Positions 43,510 to 53,567 of a DNA stretch of 64,000 nt are shown here, piece by piece. The notes below the pieces were generated by a model that was not told the origin of the DNA, searched no databases, and saw only the letters and a list, made by a program, of their open reading frames with translations. The DNA is taken from assembly GCA_024103135.1 (NCBI GenBank), contig JAGFIZ010000098.1, positions 1 through 64,000 on the forward strand, given 5' to 3'. Positions within the stretch are counted from its first letter, which is position 1. Every line of letters begins with the position of its first letter. This stretch comes from Bradyrhizobiaceae bacterium. Its GTDB lineage: Bacteria; Bacteroidota; Ignavibacteria; Kapaibacteriales; Kapaibacteriaceae. The position numbers and the translations under genes are program-made.

Positions 43510-45978
43510 CTAATGGTTGGTCGCGAGGGCACGCTTGATCTGCAGCAGAAGGTCGGCATAATGCGCCTTGCTCAATGCGTCCGACCCAGCCCCCTGCAGT
43601 CGTTTTTCTAATGCGGAAAGGTGAGCGCGGGAGAGTGCACGTACGTCCGACTTGGTTGCATCTGGGAATAAGGAATGCAAGAAACTCGGTATGCCCGTCA
43701 TGTTCGGTTGTTCAGTTTTTCCGATCAAGGTCTGGATGTACTCACGCTGAAGATTACGACGGAAGTAGTCAACGGATGACCGCGTGGTGAGATCGGCGAA
43801 GACAAGTTTTTCTACATCGTCGAGTAGTTCCGTGGCCTTGTACGGCGCAGCGTTACGTGCTTCGAGAGCAAGCATGCGAACGAGCTTGTCGGTGCTGATC
43901 AACGTCCGCATGAACCGTGCCTGATATGAGGCTAGACGCTCGGTATAATCCGTTGGGTCAAGTCTGTTCACCACGTTTGAATCAAGCAACCACATTGGCG
44001 TAGTAAACAACTGCTCACCGACGAATGCTACTGCTTGTTGCTGACGTTCTCGTGATACGGGTTGTGCAACGTACTCGGTGGCAGATCCAAAGACCTTGGA
44101 GTTGACGATTACACCGCCGGGTACGTTGGCAGCATGACCAATCTCGCGCGAGAACTGGTACCAGATGTCGTCGTAGGCTTCCTGTAACAAGGTGAAATCC
44201 TTGCCTTGGTGACGTGTTGCGTCAATGACATAGCCGACGGCACGCTTGAGATTGGCAATGCCATACGTGCCTGCCTTTACCGGGTCATCACCTAGGTCTT
44301 CCGTCTGCGACGTTGGATCGTAGATCATCCACTGCTGCCGACCAAATCGCTTGTATGGATCCGATTCTGCAGCGGTTGCCCAGGCATTCAGGGTATCGAG
44401 TTCGTCGTCTGGAGTTTTGGCTGACAGGATTGGACGATAGCCCCACTGCACTGCCCAATGATCATACGGACCTACCTTAGGGAACACGTCCACATTATCG
44501 CCTGGCTGTGCTATGTAGTTGTAACGAGCATAGTCCATGATTGATGGTGCCGTACCATGGGTTGCACAGAACTGCGCCGAGCGTAATGAGTCCACAGGAT
44601 AGGCACTGCTTGAACCCATGTTGTGAGGGAAGCCAATGGTATGACCAAACTCGTGGGCTGCTACCGTGGCAATCAGGGCACCCATCAAGCTATCCGAGTA
44701 GGGAACTCGGCGTGAGCGTGGATCGCTGACGGCTTGTGCAAAGAACCAGCCCGTTTGCAGTTTGAGAACGTTGTGGAACCAGCCGATGTCGCTCTCTAGA
44801 ATTTCACCTGTCCGCGGATCGTGGATTTGCGGACCATACGCATTCTCGATCGGCGAAGGGAAGTAGCGGATCACACTGTACCGTGCATCCTCGGGTGACC
44901 ACGTGGAGTCTTCCTCCTTCGTTGGCGGGTCCAGCACACGCACGGCATTCTTGAACCCGGCAGCTTCAAAGGCAGGATTCCAGCTTTCGATGCCCTTGCG
45001 AAGCCATTCACGCCATTGGACGGGTGTGGCTGGATCGAGATAGTAGACGATTGGCTTGATTGGCTCTACTAGCTCGCCGCGTAAGAAGGCTGCCGTATCG
45101 GATGGCTCAAGACGCCACCGTAGGATGTAGGTGCGCTGGACAGCTTCGGGTTCCGGGCGTCCATAGTCGATCTGACGCAAGGCAAAGAAGCCCACGCGTT
45201 GGTCGGCCAGGCGCGGCATCATTGGTCGCTCAGGCAACTGCACCATGCTATGGTGCATGCTAAAGGTCATGGTCTGCGACTCACGGTTCTGCGGTGGCTC
45301 GCTAGCCGCAAAGGTGATGACGTTTTCGACTTCTACGTTGGTTGGAAAGCTACGAGCGTAGTCGATGTAAGACCGATCCTTGTCGAGACGAGAAATCTTG
45401 TACTGTTTGCGGACGTCTTGACCGGGAGTCAGGATTCCCACGTCGGAGGTAAACAATCCGGTTACGTCAAGCACAATACCCGTGGTGTCGGCATTGTACG
45501 CTGCAATCGGAAATGCCTCGATGATCTCTTCGAAGTTGGCTGCCTTAACAGCTCGGTGGATGGCCATGCTGTCGGCCGCTACGTTCTCATAGCTCACCGT
45601 TCGCAGGAGCACCTTGTCGAATCGTTTCTCCCATCGGACGACGGACGTATTGCACTCTTCACCCCCGTACCCGACCTGTGGAGTCTTGCTGATTCTGCTC
45701 ACCAGCAGGAATTCCTTGCCTAGTTGCTTGTTCGGAATCTCGAAGTAGACCTTCTCGTCGATTCGGTGGACAATGAACAAGCCGGAATCCGAAACGGCCT
45801 CCTTGGTGATCACCTTACTGTAGGCCTTGATCTTTCCGGGTTTTGATGCTCCCGTGGAGTCAGCACTGCCCGCAGGTGAACCACCACCGGAAGATGGTGC
45901 AGAACTACAAGCCGTCAGGATGAGAATGCTCGCGCAACACGCAGAGAAGAGCCAATGGGTGGGTTTGGTCATGGTCAT
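43510..45978 (-). CDS. Zinc-dependent lipoprotein metalloprotease (DUF5117/DUF4953 type)
   Basis: About 822 residues. A lipoprotein signal ends in LILTACSS, placing Cys near residue 24 and anchoring it to the membrane. The long N-terminal part (EVEN, FEIPNKQLGKEFLLVSRISK, ERPMMPRLADQRVGFF) is the DUF5117-like domain; the catalytic metzincin domain has AAHEFGHTIGFPHNMGSS (HExxHxxGxxH, near residue 443). A helical C-terminal 250 residues follow. Families like this are common in Bacteroidota and act on extracellular proteins, but the substrate is unknown. The start is MTMTKPTHW rather than the Met at 46044, because only that gives a proper lipoprotein signal. Confidence 0.88.
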   Translation of the reverse strand: MTMTKPTHWLFSACCASILILTACSSAPSSGGGSPAGSADSTGASKPGKIKAYSKVITKEAVSDSGLFIVHRIDEKVYFEIPNKQLGKEFLLVSRISKTPQVGYGGEECNTSVVRWEKRFDKVLLRTVSYENVAADSMAIHRAVKAANFEEIIEAFPIAAYNADTTGIVLDVTGLFTSDVGILTPGQDVRKQYKISRLDKDRSYIDYARSFPTNVEVENVITFAASEPPQNRESQTMTFSMHHSMVQLPERPMMPRLADQRVGFFALRQIDYGRPEPEAVQRTYILRWRLEPSDTAAFLRGELVEPIKPIVYYLDPATPVQWREWLRKGIESWNPAFEAAGFKNAVRVLDPPTKEEDSTWSPEDARYSVIRYFPSPIENAYGPQIHDPRTGEILESDIGWFHNVLKLQTGWFFAQAVSDPRSRRVPYSDSLMGALIATVAAHEFGHTIGFPHNMGSSSAYPVDSLRSAQFCATHGTAPSIMDYARYNYIAQPGDNVDVFPKVGPYDHWAVQWGYRPILSAKTPDDELDTLNAWATAAESDPYKRFGRQQWMIYDPTSQTEDLGDDPVKAGTYGIANLKRAVGYVIDATRHQGKDFTLLQEAYDDIWYQFSREIGHAANVPGGVIVNSKVFGSATEYVAQPVSRERQQQAVAFVGEQLFTTPMWLLDSNVVNRLDPTDYTERLASYQARFMRTLISTDKLVRMLALEARNAAPYKATELLDDVEKLVFADLTTRSSVDYFRRNLQREYIQTLIGKTEQPNMTGIPSFLHSLFPDATKSDVRALSRAHLSALEKRLQGAGSDALSKAHYADLLLQIKRALATNH

Positions 45979-46405
45979 GGTGTAGGGGTTACTGATGACG
46001 CTGCTGCTCAATGGCCTCCAATCCAGAGGGTGATCGAATGCCATGAACTAGGACAGCAGCAAGGGCAAACCATAAAAATAGACACGGTACGGAGCTACCG
46101 TGATCTGGTTACAAAAAAAATGATGCCCGGCGCGTCGGGTGGGAGGGATATTGCGCGCTCGGGCATCTCTGGTGCGACGTGTGGAGGATTGGAGGGCCGG
46201 ATCGGGTATGCCACACGTCTGCTTCGGGGGATTTGCTTCTCTGGTTTTCAACGACATATGTAATGACACCGAAACCGACGTACAGTTACACATGTTGAAA
46301 ACAATGACGAGCAATCAGGAATTTGTTGTATTGATGCAACGATTTTCCGCGGTTTTGGTGACAAGTCACGGAGAAATTTCTCGTCCCCTTCGGTAGCTTT
46401 GGCGT
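45979..46405 (-). ncRNA. Structured intergenic region; candidate leader attenuator or small RNA
   Basis: No believable gene lies in these 427 bases. On the minus strand two strong hairpins come in order: GACGTGTGG/CCACACGTC (46176-46184 with 46211-46219), then a 13-bp stem, bulged once, GATGCCCG-GCGCG with CGCGC-CGGGCATC (46122-46134 with 46154-46167), followed by A and eight Us (46113-46120). That is a textbook terminator, but no minus-strand gene lies upstream of it. It is about 135 bases ahead of the metalloprotease start, so it could end a short regulatory RNA or attenuate that gene. No promoter box was found for it. Confidence 0.45.
46394..46401 (+). promoter_or_regulatory. -7 box TAGCTTTG four bases before pyrF
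   Basis: TAGCTTTG-GCGT-ATG: the same octamer and the same 4-base spacing as ubiE. Predicts a leaderless pyrF mRNA. Confidence 0.5.
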
Positions 46406-47155
46406 ATGGACGTACATGGTTTATGTGTTGGCCTGGATCCCGATCTCAAGCGAATGCCCAAGGAGTTTGCCTCGGTTTCGAGCATCGTCGAGTATATGCG
46501 CCTTGTGGTCGACGTCACCCAACACGTGGCAAAGGCCTACAAAATCAACACGGCATTCTTCGAGCAGTACGGACTGGATGGTTACCGTGCATTGTTTGAA
46601 ACCCGTGAGATCGTTGGCAATCGGTTCTGTGTGATCGACGCCAAGCGTGCCGATATCGGTAATACCTCTGCGGCCTACGCACGGTGCTTGTTCGACGAGT
46701 TGCGTGCTGACGCCGTTACCGTAGCCCCTTACATGGGGAGCGACTCCGTGTCGCCCTTCCTCGATCGTGGCTTGACCTACCTCCTGGCGCTTACCAGCAA
46801 CCCTGGCTCGGCCGACTTTCAGCGTCAGCACATCGGTGGTGGGAATCACACACTCTATGAAACCGTTATCGAAACAGCAATGGGGTGGAAGGGGGCTTCC
46901 CCAATCGGTTTTGTTGTTGGTGCCACTCACCCTGGTGAGCTTGCTCATGTACGGACTCTCGTCCCCAATGCGCCACTCCTGATCCCAGGCATTGGTGCGC
47001 AAGGTGCCGATGCACGAACAACAGCCGAGGCCAATGGTGATGGTCCAGCATTGTTCAACGTGGGCAGGGCAATCCTCTATGCAAACACCAAGGCCGACTC
47101 TGGAGAGAGCATACGAGACGCTGCCGAACAGTTCGCTCGCGACCTGTCACGCTAG
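46406..47155 (+). CDS. pyrF: Orotidine 5'-phosphate decarboxylase (type 2)
   Basis: Removes CO2 from OMP to make UMP, the last step of de novo pyrimidine synthesis. The 249-residue protein has the core VGLDPDLKRMP, the catalytic Asp-Lys-Asp array VIDAKRADIGNTSAAYA, VAPYMGSDSVSPFL and, near the end, LIPGIGAQGADA with the phosphate-binding loop. The length and these motifs fit the type 2 subfamily. It is unlinked from pyrE (22950), but both show the unusual promoter-start spacing. AGGGGGCT at 46890 in a Lys-Gly-Ala frame. Confidence 0.94.
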   Translation: MDVHGLCVGLDPDLKRMPKEFASVSSIVEYMRLVVDVTQHVAKAYKINTAFFEQYGLDGYRALFETREIVGNRFCVIDAKRADIGNTSAAYARCLFDELRADAVTVAPYMGSDSVSPFLDRGLTYLLALTSNPGSADFQRQHIGGGNHTLYETVIETAMGWKGASPIGFVVGATHPGELAHVRTLVPNAPLLIPGIGAQGADARTTAEANGDGPALFNVGRAILYANTKADSGESIRDAAEQFARDLSR

Positions 47156-47165
47156 GCTCGCTGCA

Positions 47166-47183
47166 ACACACACGATTGTGTGT
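47166..47183. promoter_or_regulatory. Inverted repeat over the DUF2851 start codon
   Basis: ACACACA-CGAT-TGTGTGT, a perfect 7-bp stem with a 4-base loop, begins 11 bases after pyrF. It includes the GTG at 47180-47182. It may end pyrF transcription weakly or mask the next start; no U-run follows. Confidence 0.35.
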
Positions 47184-48166
47184 CGATTATCAACCTACCA
47201 GAACGCTTACTCCAACGGGCTGCTCACGTTGCTCTTACCGATGTGACCTGTCTTTGGGAGTGTACGAATGCCGACGTGATCCAGGTCGTTGCTGCTGGAC
47301 TGCCTAACGTCCACGCCGGACCTGACTATCAGGACATGGCCGTGCTCCACAATGGCATTGTCTACGTTGGCGACGGGGAGTTCCATAGACGCACCAGCGA
47401 CTGGAATGCTCACGAACATTCGGAAAGTGAACGCTATGCTGACCTGATGCTCCACATCGTGCTTGACGATGATGTGCCAGATACGACCTTGGCACGATGG
47501 ACTGTGGTAATCCCTAAGGATCGGATCTCCGAGGCCTTGACCTACTGGCGTAACAAGAAGCGCCAAGCAAATGTCGACATCGAAGAGGTCCAGCACTATG
47601 CTCTCTTGCGCTTGCTCCGTCACACCGCCGACGCACAGGCACTGACCTTGAGGTTGGGGCTAACGGAAGGACTGCGTGCTATGGCCAGCAGTTGGTTTTC
47701 ACGTATGGCTGCCAAATCCCGTCGGCCCGTTGACACGCAAGCCTACCTGCACGTGCGTAACAACTTGGCATCCAGCGCTCTGGGCAAGCTTGTGATAAAC
47801 TTCCCATCGATCCCGTCGGCCGACATACCAACCTGCCTTGAGCAAGCCTCACAACAACGCATTGCTACCGAAGGGGCGGCGATACGAAGGGAGTTGCTCG
47901 TTAACGTGATACTGCCCTTCCTGTTCACTCAGGCCACGCATGATCAGCGCGTTGTGCTACTCCAATGGTATTGGGGAGCGAGGTCAGCCCATGAATACGG
48001 CATCTTGGGACGGAAGTTCTCAAGTCAGCCACAAGATCATGTGTGGGAGCAACAGGGAATGCTGGAGTTCCTCCGGCATCACGGCCGACGAATCTCTACG
48101 TGTGGTGAGGCAATTCGCGCCTATGGAGTGGCCGGTACGCTGGAATTCTTACGAGCCTCAGGATAA
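47180..48166 (+). CDS. DUF2851 family protein
   Basis: A 328-residue cytoplasmic protein of a family frequent in Bacteroidota. The diagnostic region is the N-terminal third: LPNVHAGPDYQDMAVLHNG, VYVGDGEFHRRTSDWNAHEHSESERYADLMLHIV. The E-H and SDW-H-H run looks like a nuclease or metal-binding core, but no activity has been shown. The rest is helical (RNKKRQANVDIEEVQHYALLRLLRHTADAQALTLRLGL). The GTG start is inside a hairpin; no better start is evident. It lies 24 bases after pyrF. Confidence 0.88.
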   Translation: MSIINLPERLLQRAAHVALTDVTCLWECTNADVIQVVAAGLPNVHAGPDYQDMAVLHNGIVYVGDGEFHRRTSDWNAHEHSESERYADLMLHIVLDDDVPDTTLARWTVVIPKDRISEALTYWRNKKRQANVDIEEVQHYALLRLLRHTADAQALTLRLGLTEGLRAMASSWFSRMAAKSRRPVDTQAYLHVRNNLASSALGKLVINFPSIPSADIPTCLEQASQQRIATEGAAIRRELLVNVILPFLFTQATHDQRVVLLQWYWGARSAHEYGILGRKFSSQPQDHVWEQQGMLEFLRHHGRRISTCGEAIRAYGVAGTLEFLRASG

Positions 48167-48217
48167 GCCTCAGCACAAGGCGCAGCATAAGCCGCATACA
48201 CACCGCAGGATACACCC

Positions 48218-48225
48218 TATCTTTG
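48218..48225 (+). promoter_or_regulatory. -7 box TATCTTTG ahead of the threonine dehydrogenase gene
   Basis: Exact TAnnTTTG. Followed at 48236-48240 by AGGAG and, after AAAGC, by the ATG at 48246. This gene has a normal leader of about 15 bases with a Shine-Dalgarno, and this sets the start: the open frame itself reaches back to 47940 inside the previous gene. Confidence 0.55.
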
Positions 48226-48245
48226 TGGCTTTCCCAGGAGAAAGC

Positions 48246-49253
48246 ATGTCAACCATTGTCATTACCGGTGCCAGCGGAGAAATAGGTCACAGTCTTATTG
48301 AGGCATTCCACGCCATCGGTGGAAATCGTCTTATTGCGTTAGACCTGAATCCGCTACCGGATGACCTACGGGCAATGGTCGACGAGTCGATTACAGCCGA
48401 CGTGGCAAGCCCTGCAGCAGTTGAGCAGTTGGAGAAGTTCGAGGTTGACGAAGTATATCATCTTGCAGCATTACTGTCGACCAGTGCCGAGCGGAATCCT
48501 GAGCTTGCCCATCACGTCAACGTCAACGGCACGTTGGGTCTGCTCTCCATGGCACGTCGCATTGGTACCAAGCGCGGTACACCCGTAAAGTTCTTGTTTC
48601 CAAGTACGATTGCCGTGTATGGTCTGCCAAGCGTAGATCAAAAGCGCGTGGCTGGAGCAATCACCGAAGACCAGTACTTGCAGCCGACGACGATGTACGG
48701 CATCAACAAGCTCTATTGCGAGCAGGTCGGTGCCTATATGAGCGATCGATACGGTCAGCTTAGTGAATCAGCTGGCACGTCCGGACTCGACTTCCGTGCA
48801 CTTCGCTTCCCTGGATTGATTAGCGCAACTACGGTTCCAAGTGGTGGTACGAGCGACTATGCACCCGAGATGATTCATGCTGCAGCACAGGGGAAACCCT
48901 ATGCATGCTTTGTCCGCCCCGACACACAAATCCCATTCATGGCCATGCCTGATGGCGTAAAGGCCTTGCTTGCGCTTGCCCAAGCCCCCTTACAATCGCT
49001 CACACGAAGGACGTACAACATCGGGGCCTTTGCACCAAGCGCCGAGGCAATTGCCGAGTATGTATGTCGGGCATTCCCGAATGCAGAGGTAACGTATGCG
49101 CCTCATGCCAAGCGACAAGCGATTGTTGATAGTTGGTGTGCAGACGTCAACGACCAAGCAGCTCGGGCCGATTGGGGATGGACGCCAGACTATGATATGA
49201 ACAGAGCGTTCGAGGAGTATTTGGTTCCAACGATTAGCAGCGTATACGCCTAG
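48246..49253 (+). CDS. L-threonine 3-dehydrogenase, short-chain (epimerase-like) type
   Basis: A 335-residue NAD-dependent member of the extended SDR superfamily. NAD site ITGASGEIGHSLIEAF; catalytic YGINKLYCEQVGAYMSDRYG (YxxxK). The substrate side reads FRALRFPGLISATTVPSGGTSDYAPEM and YAPHAKRQAIVDSWCADVNDQAAR, with DWGW after it. These segments match the Flavobacterium-type threonine dehydrogenase more than sugar epimerases. It would oxidise threonine to 2-amino-3-ketobutyrate, normally split to glycine and acetyl-CoA; gcvP at 2027-4897 could then use the glycine. AGGGGGCT at 48983. Confidence 0.85.
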   Translation: MSTIVITGASGEIGHSLIEAFHAIGGNRLIALDLNPLPDDLRAMVDESITADVASPAAVEQLEKFEVDEVYHLAALLSTSAERNPELAHHVNVNGTLGLLSMARRIGTKRGTPVKFLFPSTIAVYGLPSVDQKRVAGAITEDQYLQPTTMYGINKLYCEQVGAYMSDRYGQLSESAGTSGLDFRALRFPGLISATTVPSGGTSDYAPEMIHAAAQGKPYACFVRPDTQIPFMAMPDGVKALLALAQAPLQSLTRRTYNIGAFAPSAEAIAEYVCRAFPNAEVTYAPHAKRQAIVDSWCADVNDQAARADWGWTPDYDMNRAFEEYLVPTISSVYA

Positions 49254-49256
49254 CAC

Positions 49257-51224
49257 ATGGTGGCTGGCGATCAACTCAGAAACCAGCTTGTACACGAGTC
49301 ATCGGTGTATTTGCAGCAGCATGCTGCCGACCCGGTGGCATGGCAGCCATGGTCTGCCGAAGCGTTTGACTATGCACGTCGTAACAACCTGCCGGTGTTT
49401 GTCTCGATCGGTTACTCCACATGTCATTGGTGTCATGTGATGGCCCATGAAAGCTTCCAGAACCCGACAATTGCTGAGTATCTGAATCAGCACTTCGTGT
49501 CGATCAAGGTCGATAGGGAAGAGCGTCCCGACGTTGATGCGTTTTGCATGGATGTCTGCCAGGCAACTACCGGACATGGCGGGTGGCCGTTAACCATCAT
49601 GATGGATGCCGACCAGCGTCCGTTCTTTGCTGGAACGTACTTCCCACCCAAGTCTACACAGAACAGAATGGGATTCTGGGAACTCATCCAACGTGTTCAT
49701 ACGACGTGGGTAGAAGACCGTCCGCGTATTTCCAACATTGCCACGCAAATCCTTCAGGCCATGACGGATGCAGCAAGCTCCGGTAGGCCAGGTCCTGTGC
49801 CATCCACCATCATCCCCACCGTTATCGACTGGCATAGTCAGCGATACGATGCTTCGCATGGTGGCTTTGGACAGGCACCCAAGTTTCCATCAGCGCATCG
49901 ACTCCTGTTGCTCCTGCGATATGCAGCGCGTACGCAGAATGCCAATGCAACCAACATGGTGGTGAATACGCTTCGTGCCATGCGTGCCGGTGGACTCTAC
50001 GACCACGTGGGATTCGGCTTCCACCGATACAGCACCGATGCCCGATGGCTTGTACCACATTTCGAAAAGATGCTCTCCGATCAGGCCATGCTGATGATGG
50101 CCTACACCGAAGCGTGGCAATGCACCCATGATGGCGTATTCAAGACAACGGTGTTTGAGCTCGCAGAGTACGTTCACCGTGAGCTTACGCTTCTTAACGG
50201 AGCATTCTGTAGCGCCCAGGATGCCGATAGCGATGGCAAGGAGGGGGCGTTCTACCTGTTCACACTAGATGAATTCCAGCGTATTGCGAACGATGTCGAC
50301 GATGCAGACGGCCTGGCTACACTCCTTGGTGTTAGTGCTACGGGCAACTTCGTCCCACCAGAAGGAGAGTCTGGTAGCGAAGCCGTCAACATCCTTCATT
50401 GCAAGCCACAGGACCTTGACGAACTCATTGTCAGCAAAGCGTGGGATACGGTGCGCCGTGGACTCCTGGCCTATCGCTCAACCAGAGTACCTCCGCTAAC
50501 CGATGGTAAGCTGCTACCAGATTGGAATGGACTGATGATAGCGGCTCTGGCTAAAGCTGCTCGGGTGTTTGGCTCAGCAGACTTGCTTGACATGGCAGTT
50601 CGAGCCGAGCAAGTAGTGGAGCCAAGGACGCATCTATTGGACGATCATGCCATGCTTGCATGGGGGTGTGTGGAGTTGTACCAAACCACCGGGAATGATC
50701 AATATCTCGATCGTGCATGCAGGTTGGTTGAACGCATTCACGCCAGCTTCTATCACGACGGGAAGGTTTACCTTACTTCAATCGATGCCGAAACCGTTCC
50801 TGTACGTCAGCGCATGCCGTATGACGGTGCATATCCCAGCGGCAACAGTGTTGCTGCCTTGGTCTTGGCTCAGCTTGGCCACTTACTTCACAATGATGTG
50901 TACATCCAACGGGCAACGGAGTACATAGAGCAGTATGCCGACCTCTTGCAACAACCATCGGATTTCTGTGGGCTGTTGCTTGGGTGGGAATACCTGGCCA
51001 ATGATGCACTTACATTAACGCTTGGTCAGGCAGCACATACATCAACCATCGAATTGCACTCTATTCAGCAAGTGATTCACCACGTGTATGTGCCGTGGCT
51101 ACTTGTGCAACACGATTCCTCACTTACAGCGCTTGCAATGTTCTGCAATCAGACGTCGTGTGAGGCACCACTAAATCACGTTGATGATGTGGTGGTTAGG
51201 CTGACAAAGGAGGTCACGGCATGA
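49257..51224 (+). CDS. YyaL/SSP411-like thioredoxin-domain protein (DUF255)
   Basis: A 655-residue protein with an N-terminal thioredoxin-like domain: [39 protein letters not shown] (CxxC), [15 protein letters not shown] six-hairpin glycosidase-like toroid follows ([59 protein letters not shown]). The family is widespread, with relatives from bacteria to mammalian SPATA20; its role is undefined, though redox or sugar-related work is often proposed. The ATG is 3 bases after the dehydrogenase stop, and its TGA overlaps the ligase ATG. Confidence 0.9.
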   Translation: MVAGDQLRNQLVHESSVYLQQHAADPVAWQPWSAEAFDYARRNNLPVFVSIGYSTCHWCHVMAHESFQNPTIAEYLNQHFVSIKVDREERPDVDAFCMDVCQATTGHGGWPLTIMMDADQRPFFAGTYFPPKSTQNRMGFWELIQRVHTTWVEDRPRISNIATQILQAMTDAASSGRPGPVPSTIIPTVIDWHSQRYDASHGGFGQAPKFPSAHRLLLLLRYAARTQNANATNMVVNTLRAMRAGGLYDHVGFGFHRYSTDARWLVPHFEKMLSDQAMLMMAYTEAWQCTHDGVFKTTVFELAEYVHRELTLLNGAFCSAQDADSDGKEGAFYLFTLDEFQRIANDVDDADGLATLLGVSATGNFVPPEGESGSEAVNILHCKPQDLDELIVSKAWDTVRRGLLAYRSTRVPPLTDGKLLPDWNGLMIAALAKAARVFGSADLLDMAVRAEQVVEPRTHLLDDHAMLAWGCVELYQTTGNDQYLDRACRLVERIHASFYHDGKVYLTSIDAETVPVRQRMPYDGAYPSGNSVAALVLAQLGHLLHNDVYIQRATEYIEQYADLLQQPSDFCGLLLGWEYLANDALTLTLGQAAHTSTIELHSIQQVIHHVYVPWLLVQHDSSLTALAMFCNQTSCEAPLNHVDDVVVRLTKEVTA

Positions 51225-52681
51225 CCTTTATCCTTGTTGGCTTACAGTTCGCTCAGGTACTAGGATTTTTCTCACTCTTCGCTATTGGCACATTTGGTTT
51301 TACGGTTGGTGAACTGTTCATGGTGTTTGCCATTCTGTACATGGCAATACAAACCATTTGGTTCGGCCGACCTCTGAGAATCCCAACAAGTCTGGAGATG
51401 CTTGCCCTAGGCGCATTGCTGGGTGCCTTTGCTTTGTCGACGCTAGTCGTTGGACTAGGTGGTGACAAACCCGTTATCATCCAGGCCGCCAAAACCTTCT
51501 CCCACGTTGCCATGCTGTGGGTAGCAGCTGTGGCGATAATCTGCTACCCGATTACGGCAAAACAATGGGTCGTGGCCTTACGCTGGAATATGGCCATCGC
51601 TGCTGTTGTCTGCTTGTATGCCGTTTATCAACTACCGGCACGAATGCTGGACTGGCCGCTGGCTTGGATTACCATTACCAATGCATCGTTTGGCCGAGGT
51701 GAACTTGATGGGGCGGTTACCGAACAGTTGGCATTGCAGTTTGCCGACTTCTTCCGTGCCACCTCGTTGTTTAGCGAGCCGTCTGGCTTGGCCACCTATG
51801 CAGCATCGACCTTGTTGATTCTTGTTGTTCCCATGTTGCGGTCCGGCAGATCAATCATCACGTCGAAAGTTCTCACGTGGTCACTGGTAGTCTTGCTACT
51901 CCTATCCATGCTCCTTGCATTCTCACTCACAGGCGTGATGATCCTTGGTGTTTGCGGCCTGGCAACTGCACTGCTTTTTCATAAGCAAGTGATCAAGCGT
52001 CTGTTCATCACTGCTGTGGCTGCCGTCGCCGTCCTCGGCGTTGGTAATATTCTTGTGTACCAACTCACGAATTTTGATGTACTCGAAACCTTTGCATTGC
52101 GTATCAGAGGCGTTGTGTCGGGCGAGGCATCCAAGATGCAGTCAGGCGACATTATTGTTGGTGAGTCCTATGACCAACGTGAATCAGACTACCTCGTGTC
52201 CGCAGCAGTATGGGAGAAGAATCCAATTGTTGGTGTGGGGCCAGGGTGTTTTAGCATTTCCGAGGATGGCAAGAATCATTCCGAGCCTTTTGTAAGCAGC
52301 ACCTATGCATCCGTTGCGGCAGAACTTGGATCCGTAGGCCTCATTGCCCTTGCTGCTTTACATGCTTTTATGCTTTTTGGTTGCGTGAAAGACTACCTGC
52401 AATGGAATGTAATTGCCGAAGAGCAGGGCACCTATCGAGAACTGTTAGTACCATTTCTGCCAATGAAGGTGCTACAGCTCATTGTTATCTCATTTACTGC
52501 AAATACCTTGATTTCACCAACGATGTTTTCTGATTTTGCGCTGGTCTTGGGCATTCAACAACACACGCGACGCGAGTTGCAAGAGAAGGCGGAGAAAGAG
52601 ATATACTTCGTTCGAATACCATTAAGGACTAGAGTGATCATGTGGCTACGGAAGGGGGCTAGAGTTGGCACAGATTATTGA
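51221..52681 (+). CDS. O-antigen ligase/polymerase-like membrane protein
   Basis: A 486-residue protein of about twelve membrane segments. The Wzy_C-like region has [19 protein letters not shown], a long periplasmic loop with [15 protein letters not shown], and [20 protein letters not shown], patterns common in O-antigen ligases (WaaL) and polymerases (Wzy). It would join or polymerise surface glycans on the periplasmic side. No other glycan genes are close, so its polymer is unknown. The stop lies 17 bases inside folD, and the AGGGGGCT at 52653 in its last codons sits 4 bases before the folD start. Confidence 0.85.
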   Translation: MTFILVGLQFAQVLGFFSLFAIGTFGFTVGELFMVFAILYMAIQTIWFGRPLRIPTSLEMLALGALLGAFALSTLVVGLGGDKPVIIQAAKTFSHVAMLWVAAVAIICYPITAKQWVVALRWNMAIAAVVCLYAVYQLPARMLDWPLAWITITNASFGRGELDGAVTEQLALQFADFFRATSLFSEPSGLATYAASTLLILVVPMLRSGRSIITSKVLTWSLVVLLLLSMLLAFSLTGVMILGVCGLATALLFHKQVIKRLFITAVAAVAVLGVGNILVYQLTNFDVLETFALRIRGVVSGEASKMQSGDIIVGESYDQRESDYLVSAAVWEKNPIVGVGPGCFSISEDGKNHSEPFVSSTYASVAAELGSVGLIALAALHAFMLFGCVKDYLQWNVIAEEQGTYRELLVPFLPMKVLQLIVISFTANTLISPTMFSDFALVLGIQQHTRRELQEKAEKEIYFVRIPLRTRVIMWLRKGARVGTDY

Positions 52682-53567
52682 TGGAAAGGCAATTGCTGCC
52701 GACATACGGCAGGAATTGCAAACTGACGTAGCCGAGGTCGAGAAGGCCTTGGGCAGACCACCAGGATTGAACCTCCTGTTGGTTGGCGAAGACCCTGCCA
52801 GCCAGGTGTACGTGCGGAACAAAGCAAAGGACTGCGCCGAAGTCGGCATTGCCTCCGTCGTCCAACGTCTACCTGCAACAACCTCGCAAGCAGAAGTGCT
52901 GGCACTCATTAGTCAGTGGAATGCCGACGATTCCGTTGACGGTATCCTGGTGCAACTACCACTGCCAAAGCATATTGATGAACATCGTGTGCTCGAAGCC
53001 ATCGATCCTCGCAAGGATGCCGACGGATTTCATCCGATGAATGCCGGCAAACTCATGATTGGTCTGGAAGGCTTTGTCCCTTGCACGCCTGCAGGCGTTG
53101 TCGAGATGCTACGTCGAAGCAAGATCGACACCCAAGGCAAGCACATCGTGGTTGTTGGTCGAAGCAATATCGTGGGTAAGCCCCTTGCCATCTTGCTTGC
53201 ACAAAAGCATGCCATGGGGAATGCAACGGTTACGATTTGTCACACAGGTACGCCTGACATTGCCGTTCACACGAGGATGGCCGATATCGTGGTTGCAGCC
53301 GTAGGCCGACCCGATACGATCACCGCCGATCATGTCCGCGATGGCGCTGTCGTGGTGGACGTTGGGATGAATAGGGTCGACCTTCCCGATGGCAAGAGTA
53401 AGCTGGTTGGCGATGTATCGTACGCCGAAGTAGCAGCCAAGGCATCGCACATTACTCCAGTTCCCGGTGGCGTTGGTCCGATGACCCGCGCCATGCTGCT
53501 GGTGAACACGGTCGAGGCAGCACGCCGCCGCGTGAGAGAGCTTCAAGGAGCACAGCAACCATCATGA
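52665..53567 (+). CDS. folD: Bifunctional methylene-THF dehydrogenase/cyclohydrolase
   Basis: Interconverts 5,10-methylene-, methenyl- and 10-formyl-THF. The 300-residue protein shows [20 protein letters not shown] with the catalytic-region Lys, [16 protein letters not shown], the NADP part [17 protein letters not shown] and [16 protein letters not shown] near the end. A TTG codon is the likely start ([13 protein letters not shown] is the standard beginning), overlapping the previous gene by 17 bases; the guanine run of AGGGGGCT may serve as its Shine-Dalgarno. The stop overlaps the next ATG (ATGA). Works with gcvP and the MTHFR fusion in one-carbon metabolism. Confidence 0.95.
   Translation: MAQIIDGKAIAADIRQELQTDVAEVEKALGRPPGLNLLLVGEDPASQVYVRNKAKDCAEVGIASVVQRLPATTSQAEVLALISQWNADDSVDGILVQLPLPKHIDEHRVLEAIDPRKDADGFHPMNAGKLMIGLEGFVPCTPAGVVEMLRRSKIDTQGKHIVVVGRSNIVGKPLAILLAQKHAMGNATVTICHTGTPDIAVHTRMADIVVAAVGRPDTITADHVRDGAVVVDVGMNRVDLPDGKSKLVGDVSYAEVAAKASHITPVPGGVGPMTRAMLLVNTVEAARRRVRELQGAQQPS

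Noticed and set aside
46139-46396. 85-codon plus-strand ORF before pyrF
   Set aside because: It covers hairpins and the pyrF promoter box, has no ribosome binding site and no recognisable domain.
8571-53190. Four-guanine forms such as AAGGGGCT as further copies
   Set aside because: Several exist (near 2715, 8571, 19991, 26281, 53180), but shorter runs are expected more often, so I did not count them.
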